Source: Vibrio splendidus
Lineage (GTDB): Bacteria > Pseudomonadota > Gammaproteobacteria > Enterobacterales > Vibrionaceae
Length of the DNA stretch: 64,000 bases
NCBI RefSeq assembly: GCF_001557875.1
Contig: NZ_LNRF01000002.1
Span: 310,001-374,000 of the forward strand
Direction of reading: 5' to 3'
Every line of letters begins with the position of its first letter. Position 1 is the first letter of the stretch. The position numbers were made by a program, and so were the translations under genes. The notes under the pieces are model-generated. The model was not told the DNA's origin, made no database searches, and worked only from the letters and a program-made list of their open reading frames with translations. Positions 9,165 to 21,279 of the stretch are shown here, in pieces.

Positions 9165-9689
9165 TTAACGCAACTCAATACTCATAAACTGGCTGTGCGG
9201 GTCCAATATATAATCTGCAAATGGTTCACAGTATCCAAAGCCAAACTTTTCATACAGGTTACGTGCGGCCTTAAAGTAGTCTTCTGAACCTGTCTCTAAA
9301 CTGATTGTTTGATACTGGCGAATGGCTGCAGTATCCAATACGTGTTGTAAGAGTTGGCTGGCAACGCCTGACTTTCGAGCAAACTGCGAGGTTCTCATCG
9401 ATTTGAGTTCAGCGTGTTGTGTATTTAGCTCTTTAATGGCAACACACCCAAGCAGTTGGCTGTCTTTCCAAGCGCTGAAAAAGGTAATATCTGGCGACTT
9501 CAGCCCTTCCAGATCCAATGCATGAACGCTTTCGGCCGGCGAAGTTGCATACATATCAGCGAGGTGCTCTTCAAGCAACTCAACGACTTCCCCGCCCGAT
9601 AAGTCATCAAGCTTAATTTCTATCGATGTGCTGCTTTTCAATCCTGTCCCGTTTTCCATAAAGTCGCTCGTTTTTGCTGCTAGTTTCAT
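9165..9689 (-). CDS. GNAT family N-acetyltransferase
   Basis: 174 residues. The acetyl-CoA fold is seen from LLGCVAIKEL through the P-loop-like QFARKSGVASQLLQHVL (R/Q-x-x-G-x-A) to RNLYEKFGFGYCEPF. The pattern MRTSQFARKSGVASQLL resembles the YsnE-like branch. The start is uncertain: family homology begins near residue 22 (IEIKLDDLSG), and neither 9689 nor the internal ATG at 9659 has a strong ribosome site. Acceptor substrate unknown; monocistronic. Confidence 0.8.
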   Translation of the reverse strand: MKLAAKTSDFMENGTGLKSSTSIEIKLDDLSGGEVVELLEEHLADMYATSPAESVHALDLEGLKSPDITFFSAWKDSQLLGCVAIKELNTQHAELKSMRTSQFARKSGVASQLLQHVLDTAAIRQYQTISLETGSEDYFKAARNLYEKFGFGYCEPFADYILDPHSQFMSIELR

Positions 9690-9955
9690 GATCTCAACAT
9701 CCCTTGTTTAACTCACTTATTCGGCTTTCATCACTCACCAACTCTCCCCTTCATTACCAATGTTTTCAAAGGCTAGGTTAGAACCAGTAAAATTACTGAT
9801 TAATCATTAAATTATAAATGCCATACTGAGCCCACCTAAATAGCATATTTTTATTATTGAGTCTCTTCATAAAAAGCGGCCAACAACACCTTTGTTGTAG
9901 CGATACAGAGGGAGCAACAGCTGTTTCAGTTTAACGAATAAGTAGTCCGGTCGAT

Positions 9956-11251
9956 ATGAGCATTCAAGTAGATTTAACCACCACAACACCCTGCCAGAAC
10001 TTCGACTCCGCGCAAGGGCATATGACTCTACAAAATCACCGAATTATTGATGTCGACAATGAGATCGCCCGAATCTTTGGTTACCGAAGCCGGGAAGAGC
10101 TTTTACTGAACGTAGAATTTGTTTATGCATTGGTCCCTGATAGTTACCAAAACCTAGCAAAAAAGCGTTACTTAGAAGCAATAAAAGGTAAGCTCAACAA
10201 AGGCAAGTTGTATACAGATATTCCAGCCAATGACCGCAACATCTCTATCTTCTGCCTATCACATATTATTGAACTCAATGGCAAACCCGCGCTCAAAGTG
10301 ACTATCATCGACATTACATCCGTAGTCGAAGCTCAGCGCAAACGTAACGAAACCGATCGCATGTACCGCAAGTTACTCAGCACATCAAAACAAGGGATCT
10401 TGATCCATAGAAACTTCAAGCCTTTAATGGTCAACCAAACATGGGTTGAGCAGCAAGGTGCAGGATCTATAGAACAAGTGCTTGCTATGGACTCAATCAT
10501 ATCCATTGTACCTGAAGATCAGCGCGAAGCTGCGATAAGACGCTGTGGCAATATTCTCGACGGCCATACACCGAACTTTAGTTCCGTGGTATCCAACCAG
10601 TGTTTCGATGGCTCCTATAAATACTTCAACCTCTATGACAACGTGATTAACTGGGAAGGTGAAGACGCCATTCAAGTGATTCTCGAAGAAGTCACAGACA
10701 AGGTCTTGTTAGAAAAAGAATTGTTGCACCGAGCTATGCATGATGACTTAACGCAGGTACTCAATCGACGTGCTATTTACGATTGGTTAAAAAAACCGGT
10801 TAATCAGCATATGGTGATGTCATGTATGTTGATTGATATTGATGACTTCAAATCGATTAACGATAGGTTTGGGCACACAGTCGGTGACACGGTCATTAAG
10901 CACTTAGCAGACACCATTAAAACTCACGTTGAATTGTTAGGGGGGGTAGTAGGACGATGGGGTGGCGAGGAGTTTATTGTGTTCATACCAAAAGCGAAGT
11001 CCGCGCATACCAAAATCATTGGCGAAAGAATCTGCCACACCTTCAATCAACATATCTTTTTTGGATTTAATCGCCACCAATTTACATCGAGCGTGAGTAT
11101 TGGCGTCACCAACCAGTGCAAGTGCCACTCATCCAACACAATTAACACATTAATTCGCGTGACTGATGAGGCGCTTTATCTTGCGAAAACAAGGGGGAAA
11201 AACCAAGTCTCAGTTAACGACGACACGGTGTGCTATGAAGCACTTTCGTAA
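9956..11251 (+). CDS. PAS-domain diguanylate cyclase
   Basis: 431 residues, predicted cytosolic. Two PAS-like sensory segments occupy roughly residues 20-125 (IIDVDNEIARIFGYRSREEL) and 130-250 (LLSTSKQGILIHRNFKPLMVN). A C-terminal GGDEF domain starts at DDLTQVLNRRAIYDWL and has the active site GRWGGEEFIVFIP. GGEEF is a competent variant, so c-di-GMP synthesis is expected. No RxxD inhibitory site is seen five residues upstream. No transmembrane helix is evident, so the signal is probably cytosolic. The start lacks a strong Shine-Dalgarno. Confidence 0.88.
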   Translation: MSIQVDLTTTTPCQNFDSAQGHMTLQNHRIIDVDNEIARIFGYRSREELLLNVEFVYALVPDSYQNLAKKRYLEAIKGKLNKGKLYTDIPANDRNISIFCLSHIIELNGKPALKVTIIDITSVVEAQRKRNETDRMYRKLLSTSKQGILIHRNFKPLMVNQTWVEQQGAGSIEQVLAMDSIISIVPEDQREAAIRRCGNILDGHTPNFSSVVSNQCFDGSYKYFNLYDNVINWEGEDAIQVILEEVTDKVLLEKELLHRAMHDDLTQVLNRRAIYDWLKKPVNQHMVMSCMLIDIDDFKSINDRFGHTVGDTVIKHLADTIKTHVELLGGVVGRWGGEEFIVFIPKAKSAHTKIIGERICHTFNQHIFFGFNRHQFTSSVSIGVTNQCKCHSSNTINTLIRVTDEALYLAKTRGKNQVSVNDDTVCYEALS

Positions 11252-11462
11252 TCATAGCGACCTCCTCTCATTCATAATCTGGAGATAGTTTAAATATACG
11301 TAAAGTCAGTCGACTAACTGCATGAATTGAACTCCACCGTCCACAATTAAAGTATAACCACCAACAATTAAAGCGCTTATATTGATCGATATTTGATTGC
11401 GTTCTCTGCATTTCGGTATATGATGCGCCACCCTAATTTTTCAGCTTATGCTGCAGGCAAAC

Positions 11463-12206
11463 ATGTCCGCCAACGCACTCTATACCGACCTATCCGGTTA
11501 CTATGATTTAATGTGTGTAGATATTGACTACCAAGCGCAAAGTAACTGCGTACGTAGACTCCATCAAATCTTTGGAAATGAAGGAAAAACACACCTCGAC
11601 TTAGCTTGTGGCACAGGCCCACACGTTCGTCATTTTATTGATTTTGGTTACCAAAGCGGTGGCCTAGATCTTAACAAGCCGATGTTAGACATCGCAGAAG
11701 TTCGCTGCCCAGAAGCCCAGTTCTCAGTACAAAACATGAGTAACTTTGAGGTCACTGAACCACTCGATCTTATCACTTGTTTCTTGTATTCCATCCATTA
11801 CAACGATGGCCTAGAGAAACTTAAAGAGTGTATTGAAAGTGTACATCGCGCATTAAAACCTGAAGGCATTTTCTGTTTTAACGTGGTGGATAAAGACAAG
11901 ATCAGTAACGACCTATTTGTTAGACACACAACAAACCAAGACAAAGACGATTTCACGTTCCGTTCTGGTTGGTATTACTCTGGTCAAGGTGATAAGCAAG
12001 CGCTAAAGCTTAGTATCGAAAAGACGACCGCGGGTGAAACTCAAGTGTGGAATGATGAACACCCGATGGTGGCATTCTCGTTTAAGGAATTAATCGAAAT
12101 ATTGAAGCCCTACTTCGAGGTTAATATATTCGAGCACGATTACGACAAACTGATACCTTGGGATACTCAATCCGGCAATGCGCTGATCACGTGTGTGAAA
12201 ATCTAG
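11463..12206 (+). CDS. Class I SAM-dependent methyltransferase
   Basis: 247 residues. SAM-binding motif I HLDLACGTGPHVRHF is near residues 43-57, followed by an acidic residue in SGGLDLNKPMLDIA (motif post-I) and LDLITCFLYSIHYN (motif II). I chose the ATG at 11463, preceded by CAGG, over 11448 (MLQAN extension), which lacks a ribosome site. The target molecule is unknown; it resembles small-molecule or Methyltransf_25-type enzymes. It stands alone between the cyclase and the galactoside locus. Confidence 0.82.
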   Translation: MSANALYTDLSGYYDLMCVDIDYQAQSNCVRRLHQIFGNEGKTHLDLACGTGPHVRHFIDFGYQSGGLDLNKPMLDIAEVRCPEAQFSVQNMSNFEVTEPLDLITCFLYSIHYNDGLEKLKECIESVHRALKPEGIFCFNVVDKDKISNDLFVRHTTNQDKDDFTFRSGWYYSGQGDKQALKLSIEKTTAGETQVWNDEHPMVAFSFKELIEILKPYFEVNIFEHDYDKLIPWDTQSGNALITCVKI

Positions 12207-12474
12207 AGAAGTCGATACGCAGCGAATTAGTCTAAACACATAGATCAACAAAGAACAATGCATCAGCTAACAATAAAGATAACACGAAATCAAATATAGA
12301 AATTCACATACAGTAACTAAGCATCAATCAACAGAGTAAACATATGGACTCAGCCTCGTATATTGCTACTATACGTACCATCAGAAAAGTTTAAACAGTA
12401 CAAGGCGCTCCCCTCTAAAGGAACCGAAGCACTACGATGAAAACTGTTACAACACACTCAATATAAAGAACATT

Positions 12475-13479
12475 ATGGCTAACATAAGAGACGTTGCGAA
12501 AGAAGCTAAAGTATCCGTCGCTACCGTATCGAGAGTAATCAATAAACTACCTCATACAAGTGAAACAGCAACAAAAGCTGTGCACGAAGCGATGGAAAGA
12601 TTGAATTATCGCCCAAATGCGAATGCAAGAGCTCTTGCAAATAAAACTTCGTCTTCCATTGGTGTGTTAGTAGCAGACGTTTCTAACCCATTTTATGGTG
12701 CGATGGTTCAAGCCATTGACGAAATCGCACGTGAACACAAAAAGCATATCTTGATTACGCATGGCTACCACAATGAAACCTATGAAAGGGAAGCCATCGA
12801 ACTTTTGATTAATAATCAGTGCGAACACCTTGTTATTCATAGCAAAGGCCTATCGGATCAAGAGCTGATTGAATTTTCGAAGCAGATCCCTGGCCTTATC
12901 ATTATTAACCGGTATATCCCAGAGATAGCGGAACGCTGTGTCGCTTTAGATAATATACGAGGCAGTAGCCTTGCACTGAGTCACCTACTTCGCTTTGGCC
13001 ATCAGAGAATCGGTTACTTAGCGTCTTCGCACAATATCGACGACTCTGTCGATAGGAAGCAAGGATACCGTTTAGAGCTAGAGAAAAATCAACTACCCTA
13101 CTCGGAGGCTTTGGTGGTGTCCGGCGAACCGAATGAGCTTGGTGGCGCAGATGCCATGCGGAATTTGTTAGCGAAGAATGAACCGTTTACCGCGATTGCT
13201 ACATACAACGATTTAATGGCTGCAGGTGCCATTTCAGTGCTTAAAGAAAACAACCTGCGTGTACCAGAAGATGTCTCTGTCATCGGGTTTGATGATGCCA
13301 TGATAGCCAGCTATTTACAGCCAACTCTGACCACCGTTCGTTACCCAGTGCAGATCATGGCGAGCCAAGCGGCAAAGTTGTCTATCCAGTTGGTAGAAAA
13401 ATCTCCTCACGAGCATACTGGAAACCTTTACCTTCCTACACTGGTGAACCGCAACTCCATTGCACCACCCAATAAGTAA
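12475..13479 (+). CDS. LacI/GalR family transcriptional regulator
   Basis: 334 residues. The N-terminal helix-turn-helix IRDVAKEAKVSVATVSRVIN and hinge helix PNANARALANK are followed by a periplasmic-binding-protein-like effector domain with TSSSIGVLVADVSNPFYG and DVSVIGFDDAMIASYLQPTLT. It is convergent with the lacZ-transporter-porin-GH30 operon and is its probable repressor. The GalR-type palindrome at 20794 in front of lacZ (centre ACCGGT) fits the binding preference of this family. The inducer is likely galactose or a galacto-oligosaccharide, by context only. Confidence 0.88.
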   Translation: MANIRDVAKEAKVSVATVSRVINKLPHTSETATKAVHEAMERLNYRPNANARALANKTSSSIGVLVADVSNPFYGAMVQAIDEIAREHKKHILITHGYHNETYEREAIELLINNQCEHLVIHSKGLSDQELIEFSKQIPGLIIINRYIPEIAERCVALDNIRGSSLALSHLLRFGHQRIGYLASSHNIDDSVDRKQGYRLELEKNQLPYSEALVVSGEPNELGGADAMRNLLAKNEPFTAIATYNDLMAAGAISVLKENNLRVPEDVSVIGFDDAMIASYLQPTLTTVRYPVQIMASQAAKLSIQLVEKSPHEHTGNLYLPTLVNRNSIAPPNK

Positions 13480-13548
13480 CCTATGATTTGTTAGGGAATC
13501 GACACAGAATACAAGCTTAGCTTTGGGCTCTCTCGCATTCTCTTTATA

Positions 13549-13585
13549 AAAGAACCCCCAGCCTTATTCAGACTGGGGGTTCTTT
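13549..13585. terminator. Bidirectional terminator between regulator and GH30 gene
   Basis: 13-bp perfect stem AAAGAACCCCCAG / CTGGGGGTTCTTT with an 11-base loop. It serves the plus-strand regulator and the minus-strand galactoside operon that meet here. Confidence 0.9.
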
Positions 13586-13608
13586 GTTATTACTAGCTAA
13601 ATTTTACG

Positions 13609-15186
13609 TTATAGCGAGCCAACAAATGTCACCGTTGAGCGCGGAGGCACAAGGTAATCGTCTTGTTCTTTTTCTAGTTCAACCAACGCCAAATCATGCT
13701 GCGCATTGGTAATATGTGTTGTATAAGTGGCAGAGTTAGCAACGCCTTCTAAGTTTATAGAAACATTCTCTACCTTGTCACTCGTATTAACTGCAACAAT
13801 CACCACTTTGTCTTGTGTTGGACTGACATAAGCCGATGCCATCAAGCCATCAAGATTGTCTACCCCACTCAGCTCTACACGCTGATAACCCGGGCGAACA
13901 AAGCGACTGAAGTTACCTACAGTCCACATCATTTTCGAATCTTCTACCGTATTAGCTTCTAACGATGGGTCAATTTTCACCATGCCATCTTTGTAGTCAT
14001 ATGGTGTCAAGCCTAACCACCAATGCCATGCTGATGCGTTCAAACGAGTCAGATCTCGATGAATGATACGTCCCACATGTAGCGCATAATCCATATCATC
14101 AGCCTCAAAGCCGTGACCATCAAAGTCACGAGAATAACCGCCACCGCCCAAGATGCTCATTTCGCTCATCCAAATTTCTGCACCTGGAGACACATCCTGC
14201 AAATTGCCGTATGTCATATCACGCAGTTTGCCTAGGCGGTCTGGCCAAGCATCAGAAAAATACCCATGTACCGAGATTTGGTTACCAATGATGTCTCTAA
14301 TTTCAGGATCCCCTAACAGTTCATCAATGTAGTTTCGGTACAAGCCAACACCACGAGAGTTCATGCCATTAGTTTGAGATGAACCATCAAAGTTACGCTT
14401 ATAAGCATCTCGAAGTGCTGCAGTGAATTCGACGACTTCACCGCCATCAATATGAATGTCGCTACGAATACCCGCTTCGGTCAGCTTTTTATCTAAGCTA
14501 CGGTATACCGCTTTGACTTCTTGCATATTGTAGCGGTTGCCTTCTTGAGTCTGCCCTTCCCACTCCCACGTCGGCTCGTTAATTGGACTGATGTAATTAA
14601 CCGGAATCCCTACGTCTTCACTACGTAGATAGGTCAACACTTCAACCAAAAAGTCGGAGAATGCATCCACATTTTCAGGCTTAAGGTTAGTAGAGCCAAG
14701 GTCATCCGCTGCTGTTGGGTGTGTTAAGCCGTTTTTTGTTAGGTAATGTGGTGGGCTATTAGAAAACGCGATAAAGTTATCTACACCACGTTGATGAGCC
14801 TCTTGCATGAAACGAATTTGTCCTTGCTGCTTAGTCGTGTCTATCGCGCCACCCGGCTCAGGTACCAATAGTTCCGCACGGCGAAGTGGATCACGAATAA
14901 AGCTACCATCACCTTGCTCGGTACTACCTGCACCTATATTAAATCGCCACGCTGTTAAACCAATGCCTTTGTCAGTAGAAAACAATAAGTCAGCGAGGTG
15001 GTCGATAGCTGCATCGTCCCCTTTTTTCTGCCACTTATTAATTGTTGGGTTAATAGACCAAGCATCCGAAGCACCAAAGCTGTGTATAGTTTGTTTGGTA
15101 TTTTCAATTTCCACATCTAGTGTTTGGGCATAACTCGGCATTGACAGTATTGATGCGACTGCCATTGATAATAATATTTTTCTCAT
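13609..15186 (-). CDS. Secreted GH30-family glycoside hydrolase (endo-galactanase-like)
   Basis: 525 residues with a signal peptide (MRKILLSMAVASILSMPSYA). GH30 features are TIHSFGASDAWS at the start of the barrel, AFSNSPPHYLTKNG, catalytic acid/base Glu in SPINEPTWEWEG near residue 204, and nucleophile Glu in IWMSEMSILGGGG near residue 342. A C-terminal beta-domain ends in VPPRSTVTFVGSL. The SNSPP and NEP contexts resemble the endo-beta-1,6-galactanase branch of GH30. With the adjacent beta-galactosidase, symporter and porin it probably trims galactan outside the cell. Exact linkage specificity is inference. It is the last gene of the operon. Confidence 0.85.
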   Translation of the reverse strand: MRKILLSMAVASILSMPSYAQTLDVEIENTKQTIHSFGASDAWSINPTINKWQKKGDDAAIDHLADLLFSTDKGIGLTAWRFNIGAGSTEQGDGSFIRDPLRRAELLVPEPGGAIDTTKQQGQIRFMQEAHQRGVDNFIAFSNSPPHYLTKNGLTHPTAADDLGSTNLKPENVDAFSDFLVEVLTYLRSEDVGIPVNYISPINEPTWEWEGQTQEGNRYNMQEVKAVYRSLDKKLTEAGIRSDIHIDGGEVVEFTAALRDAYKRNFDGSSQTNGMNSRGVGLYRNYIDELLGDPEIRDIIGNQISVHGYFSDAWPDRLGKLRDMTYGNLQDVSPGAEIWMSEMSILGGGGYSRDFDGHGFEADDMDYALHVGRIIHRDLTRLNASAWHWWLGLTPYDYKDGMVKIDPSLEANTVEDSKMMWTVGNFSRFVRPGYQRVELSGVDNLDGLMASAYVSPTQDKVVIVAVNTSDKVENVSINLEGVANSATYTTHITNAQHDLALVELEKEQDDYLVPPRSTVTFVGSL

Positions 15187-15199
15187 TTCACATCTCGAT

Positions 15200-15216
15200 A
15201 TTATTAATTTAATAAT
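15200..15216. repeat. AT-rich inverted repeat in GH30/porin gap
   Basis: ATTATTAA-T-TTAATAAT between the porin stop and the GH30 start. It could be an mRNA hairpin or processing site within the operon, or a weak operator. No U-tract follows. Confidence 0.4.
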
Positions 15217-15246
15217 CGTATAGATTTAGGATATATTCAGAATTAA

Positions 15247-16203
15247 TTAGAAAGAACGGCGATATCCAAGTTTCACAAAGAAATAATCATCTTCCCATTG
15301 ATTTTGGTTCCAATCCTGCTCAAAGTTTTCTTTGTCTTCAGTTTGGTAATAGGTTTCGAATACAAACTTAGACTTATCATCTATTTTGTAATCACCCCAG
15401 AAGCCCACTCGAATTCGCAGTTCGTCTTTATCACCGTAATCAACACTCTCTGCATTTCGGTAGAAGGTATAACGCACAAATGGCGTTACAGTCAGGTCAT
15501 TGAATGTTTGTGTATAGTTCATACGCACTTGCCACTCTACGCGCTTTTCTTCTTCCCAAGCACGGTTATCCCCTTCGAACTCACTTTGCTTACTAACTTC
15601 ACTATATAACGTTAGTTGCAATGTTTTGTCGTAAGCTAAACGAGAGCGAACACCAAAATCTATCTCGTGATAATAATCTGTATAGCTGGTTCTTAGGTCG
15701 TTGTTAGCTTCATCCTGACAACCATTTTCGCCGACACAGTCTTCACCACGAGGGCGATTTCTAACACCAACGGGGGCTATAAAGCCATCAAGGATTAAGT
15801 CATGGTCTTCTGCTAGATAATACGCCATATTGTTATAAAATCGATATTCAGTGCGGCGTGTATCATTCGCATACATTTCATTGCGAATTTGGAATTTAGG
15901 TCCCCACCAAAAGTCTTTGTAACCCTCGGACCAACCAATCGCGACATCCTGTCGAGAACGGTCATTCCAAGTGCGCTCTTCACTCTCAATCATATGACGG
16001 TAGCTGAAGTTAGCGTACAAAAACATGGATGAATCTTCGATTGGATTAAACTCCATAGCTATGTACGGCATGGTATTCGAGCGTTGCTCTTGGTCACCCC
16101 AGTTCTCATACTCATTACCTAGCTCGATATAACCAGCCATGGTCGATGAAGAAAAAGCAAGCGCGGAGCACATTAAATAAGATGCCTTATTATTTAATTT
16201 CAT
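15247..16203 (-). CDS. Outer-membrane beta-barrel porin for oligosaccharides (OmpG/KdgM-like)
   Basis: 318 residues with a signal peptide ending near SSTMA. The mature protein consists of alternating amphipathic strands rich in Tyr/Trp/Arg, for example FWWGPKFQIRNEMYA, VEWQVRMNYTQTF and DELRIRVGFWGDY, and it ends with the outer-membrane C-terminal signature FFVKLGYRRSF (terminal Phe). There is no TonB box or plug, so it is a passive channel. Position between the GH30 enzyme and a symporter gene implies uptake of galacto-oligosaccharides. A cysteine pair in the EDCVGENGCQDE loop is unusual for porins. Family assignment is by overall look. Confidence 0.78.
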   Translation of the reverse strand: MKLNNKASYLMCSALAFSSSTMAGYIELGNEYENWGDQEQRSNTMPYIAMEFNPIEDSSMFLYANFSYRHMIESEERTWNDRSRQDVAIGWSEGYKDFWWGPKFQIRNEMYANDTRRTEYRFYNNMAYYLAEDHDLILDGFIAPVGVRNRPRGEDCVGENGCQDEANNDLRTSYTDYYHEIDFGVRSRLAYDKTLQLTLYSEVSKQSEFEGDNRAWEEEKRVEWQVRMNYTQTFNDLTVTPFVRYTFYRNAESVDYGDKDELRIRVGFWGDYKIDDKSKFVFETYYQTEDKENFEQDWNQNQWEDDYFFVKLGYRRSF

Positions 16204-16228
16204 TGTTAACCTTTATTATTGGATATAA

Positions 16229-17581
16229 TTATGTAGAAGAAATCTCTTTTAAAACCATATTTTGATATTCACCATTCAGGCGATATGTTTTTTGATAAAT
16301 ATAAGCGCTAAGTAATACTAATAATGTAGGAATACCAACCATTAACGCTCTTAGACCTAATATAGTTTCTTCACTCTGCTCAATATTAGGAACATAACCC
16401 ACTGCGGTTAACCCAATGCCGACAAAGAATCCTGAAAGCGCACCCGCAAATTTAACTAGCATGGTTTGAATTGAGAAAATAATACTTTCACTGCGGTGCC
16501 CTGTTTTGTATTCTCCATAATCGACTACGTCAGCTAACATCACTGTCGATAGGCCGTTTGATAAACCACCGCCGAATTTGAGCGCTGCACCAGCAATACC
16601 TACTAAGACGCCGTTTTCAGGGGCGAAAATACCCGTTAGAACAAGAATTAAACTACACAACAGCGGGAACAGACACGCTACTAGCCACATAAACTTTCGG
16701 TTGATTAAGTTGCAAAGCTTGGGGAACAAAAACACACCAGCGATTTCAGCCATACCAGATACTAAAGCGAACATTGGGAACAAATCTTCACGCCCAATTG
16801 CGTAACTAAAGTAATAGATAGCAAAGCCGCCAACCAACTGAATAGCGATGTTGAACGTTAGCACTACACCAATTAGTGACTTCAATTGATCATTTTTGCC
16901 AATAATGTCTTTTACATCTTTGAACGTGAATTTGTCTGTAGATACACGCTTATCTTTAATGCGCTCTTTAACGTTAAAAAACGTAATCAACGCGCTCGCT
17001 ATGAATGCCGCGATAATTGCCAAGCTCAGGTATACAAACCCAGCCCCCTTATCTTCACCACCAAAGAAACCAACTAAGTACAGTCCGTACGTACCCATTA
17101 GTGTCCATGCACAACTAGCAAACAGACGAGGCCATACCACTAATTTTTCACGTTCAACACGCTTTGAAGACATCGAAGGAATCATCGACCAGTAAGGAAT
17201 GTCCATGATTGTGTAAGTTACACCCCATAAGATATAAGTAACCGTTGCGTATACATACACCATATTCCCTTCGATATTGTGGGTGTTAAATACCAACAAT
17301 AAGAATACAGAATTGACGAGTGTACCTATAACAATCCAAGGTCGAAACTTACCAAAGCGCGTGCGAGTGTTATCGACAATCATGCCCATCATAGGATCTG
17401 TCACTGCGTCCACAAATCGCGCGACCAGAAACAGCGTACCAACGAAAGCGGCAGAAATACCAACCACATCGGTGTAATAGAACATAAGAAAAATGTAAAT
17501 AATGGAACAAGCGAAATCTTTTCCCAGTGCACCAAGGCCGTAAGAAAATTTTGTTTTTATCGATATACTACCTTCAGACAT
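16229..17581 (-). CDS. GPH-family sugar:cation symporter (MFS)
   Basis: 450-residue inner-membrane transporter with 12 predicted helices. The glycoside-pentoside-hexuronide signature DPMMGMIVDNTRTRFGKFRPW lies in the helix 2-3 region, and the start KTKFSYGLGALGKDF is typical. The ATG at 17581 has AAGGAG at a good distance; the longer frame to 17659 is rejected. The GPH family (MelB, LacS, YicJ) imports galactosides, pentosides or uronides with H+ or Na+. Lying 82 bases after lacZ it most likely carries galactosides or galacto-oligosaccharides released by the GH30 enzyme. Confidence 0.9.
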   Translation of the reverse strand: MSEGSISIKTKFSYGLGALGKDFACSIIYIFLMFYYTDVVGISAAFVGTLFLVARFVDAVTDPMMGMIVDNTRTRFGKFRPWIVIGTLVNSVFLLLVFNTHNIEGNMVYVYATVTYILWGVTYTIMDIPYWSMIPSMSSKRVEREKLVVWPRLFASCAWTLMGTYGLYLVGFFGGEDKGAGFVYLSLAIIAAFIASALITFFNVKERIKDKRVSTDKFTFKDVKDIIGKNDQLKSLIGVVLTFNIAIQLVGGFAIYYFSYAIGREDLFPMFALVSGMAEIAGVFLFPKLCNLINRKFMWLVACLFPLLCSLILVLTGIFAPENGVLVGIAGAALKFGGGLSNGLSTVMLADVVDYGEYKTGHRSESIIFSIQTMLVKFAGALSGFFVGIGLTAVGYVPNIEQSEETILGLRALMVGIPTLLVLLSAYIYQKTYRLNGEYQNMVLKEISST

Positions 17582-17663
17582 ATAAGGCTCCTTAGCCTTT
17601 ATAGTTAAAATAATTGAGAGTTCAGAGAGTGGCCCACCCCTCAATGGAGGCGAGCTCAAATTG

Positions 17664-20791
<3,128 letters not shown>

Positions 20792-20793
20792 GT

Positions 20794-20813
20794 AATTGTA
20801 ACCGGTTACAATT
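20794..20813. promoter_or_regulatory. GalR/LacI-type operator, perfect 20-bp palindrome
   Basis: AATTGTAACCGGTTACAATT is a perfect palindrome with the central CG and TGTAA..TTACA arms typical of GalR/LacI-family operators. It lies 44-63 bases upstream of the annotated lacZ start. The only LacI-family gene in view (12475) is the natural partner. Confidence 0.75.
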
Positions 20814-21213
20814 AAAACTCAAAAGACCCATCCCATCCAAATTCAGCACACCTCACAGAGTTTAATTCCAAACAACCATAAGAAAAGACACTTATGAGGG
20901 GTTTAATACCACCACAACCCATAAAAAAGAGTTAACATCGAAATTAATTTATTTACCAAAGCCATAAATTGACCGGCAATCATACAATTAAGTTAAGAGA
21001 CATTTGTCATCACATATAAAAACCCTGTAGCACACGTGATGTTACAGAGATTGTTACAGTAACTATTTATAGTATTTGCACCGCACGTTACTTTAATCGT
21101 TCATAGATCATTTACCGTGAGAGTCACGTTCAACTTCGGTAAAGTTGGTTAAATTTATAGCGAAGCTCACACCTTTTTAGGTTGCTTTATAGATTTCAAA
21201 TTCCCCAAATAAA
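20814..21213. other. Intergenic region between lacZ operon and chitinase terminator
   Basis: About 400 bases with no convincing gene. It holds short inverted repeats such as GTTACAGTAAC (21053-21063) and TTTACCG/CGGTAAA (21111-21117, 21137-21143), neither assignable. It probably contains upstream promoter sequence for lacZ. Confidence 0.5.
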
Positions 21214-21240
21214 AAAGAGAGGCACAATGGCCTCTCTTTG
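21213..21240 (-). terminator. Terminator of the chitinase gene
   Basis: Stem AAAGAGAGGC / GCCTCTCTTT with a 6-base loop and an A-run on the plus strand, which gives a U-tract on the chitinase transcript. Confidence 0.8.
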
Positions 21241-21279
21241 ATCGTCTACTTTATATTTTGCTAACGTTAAGCTATAAGA

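Noticed and set aside
21053..21063. GTTACAGTAAC as a second operator of the LacI-type regulator
   Set aside because: Lacks the central CG and full arms of the 20794 palindrome and is far upstream; probably chance.
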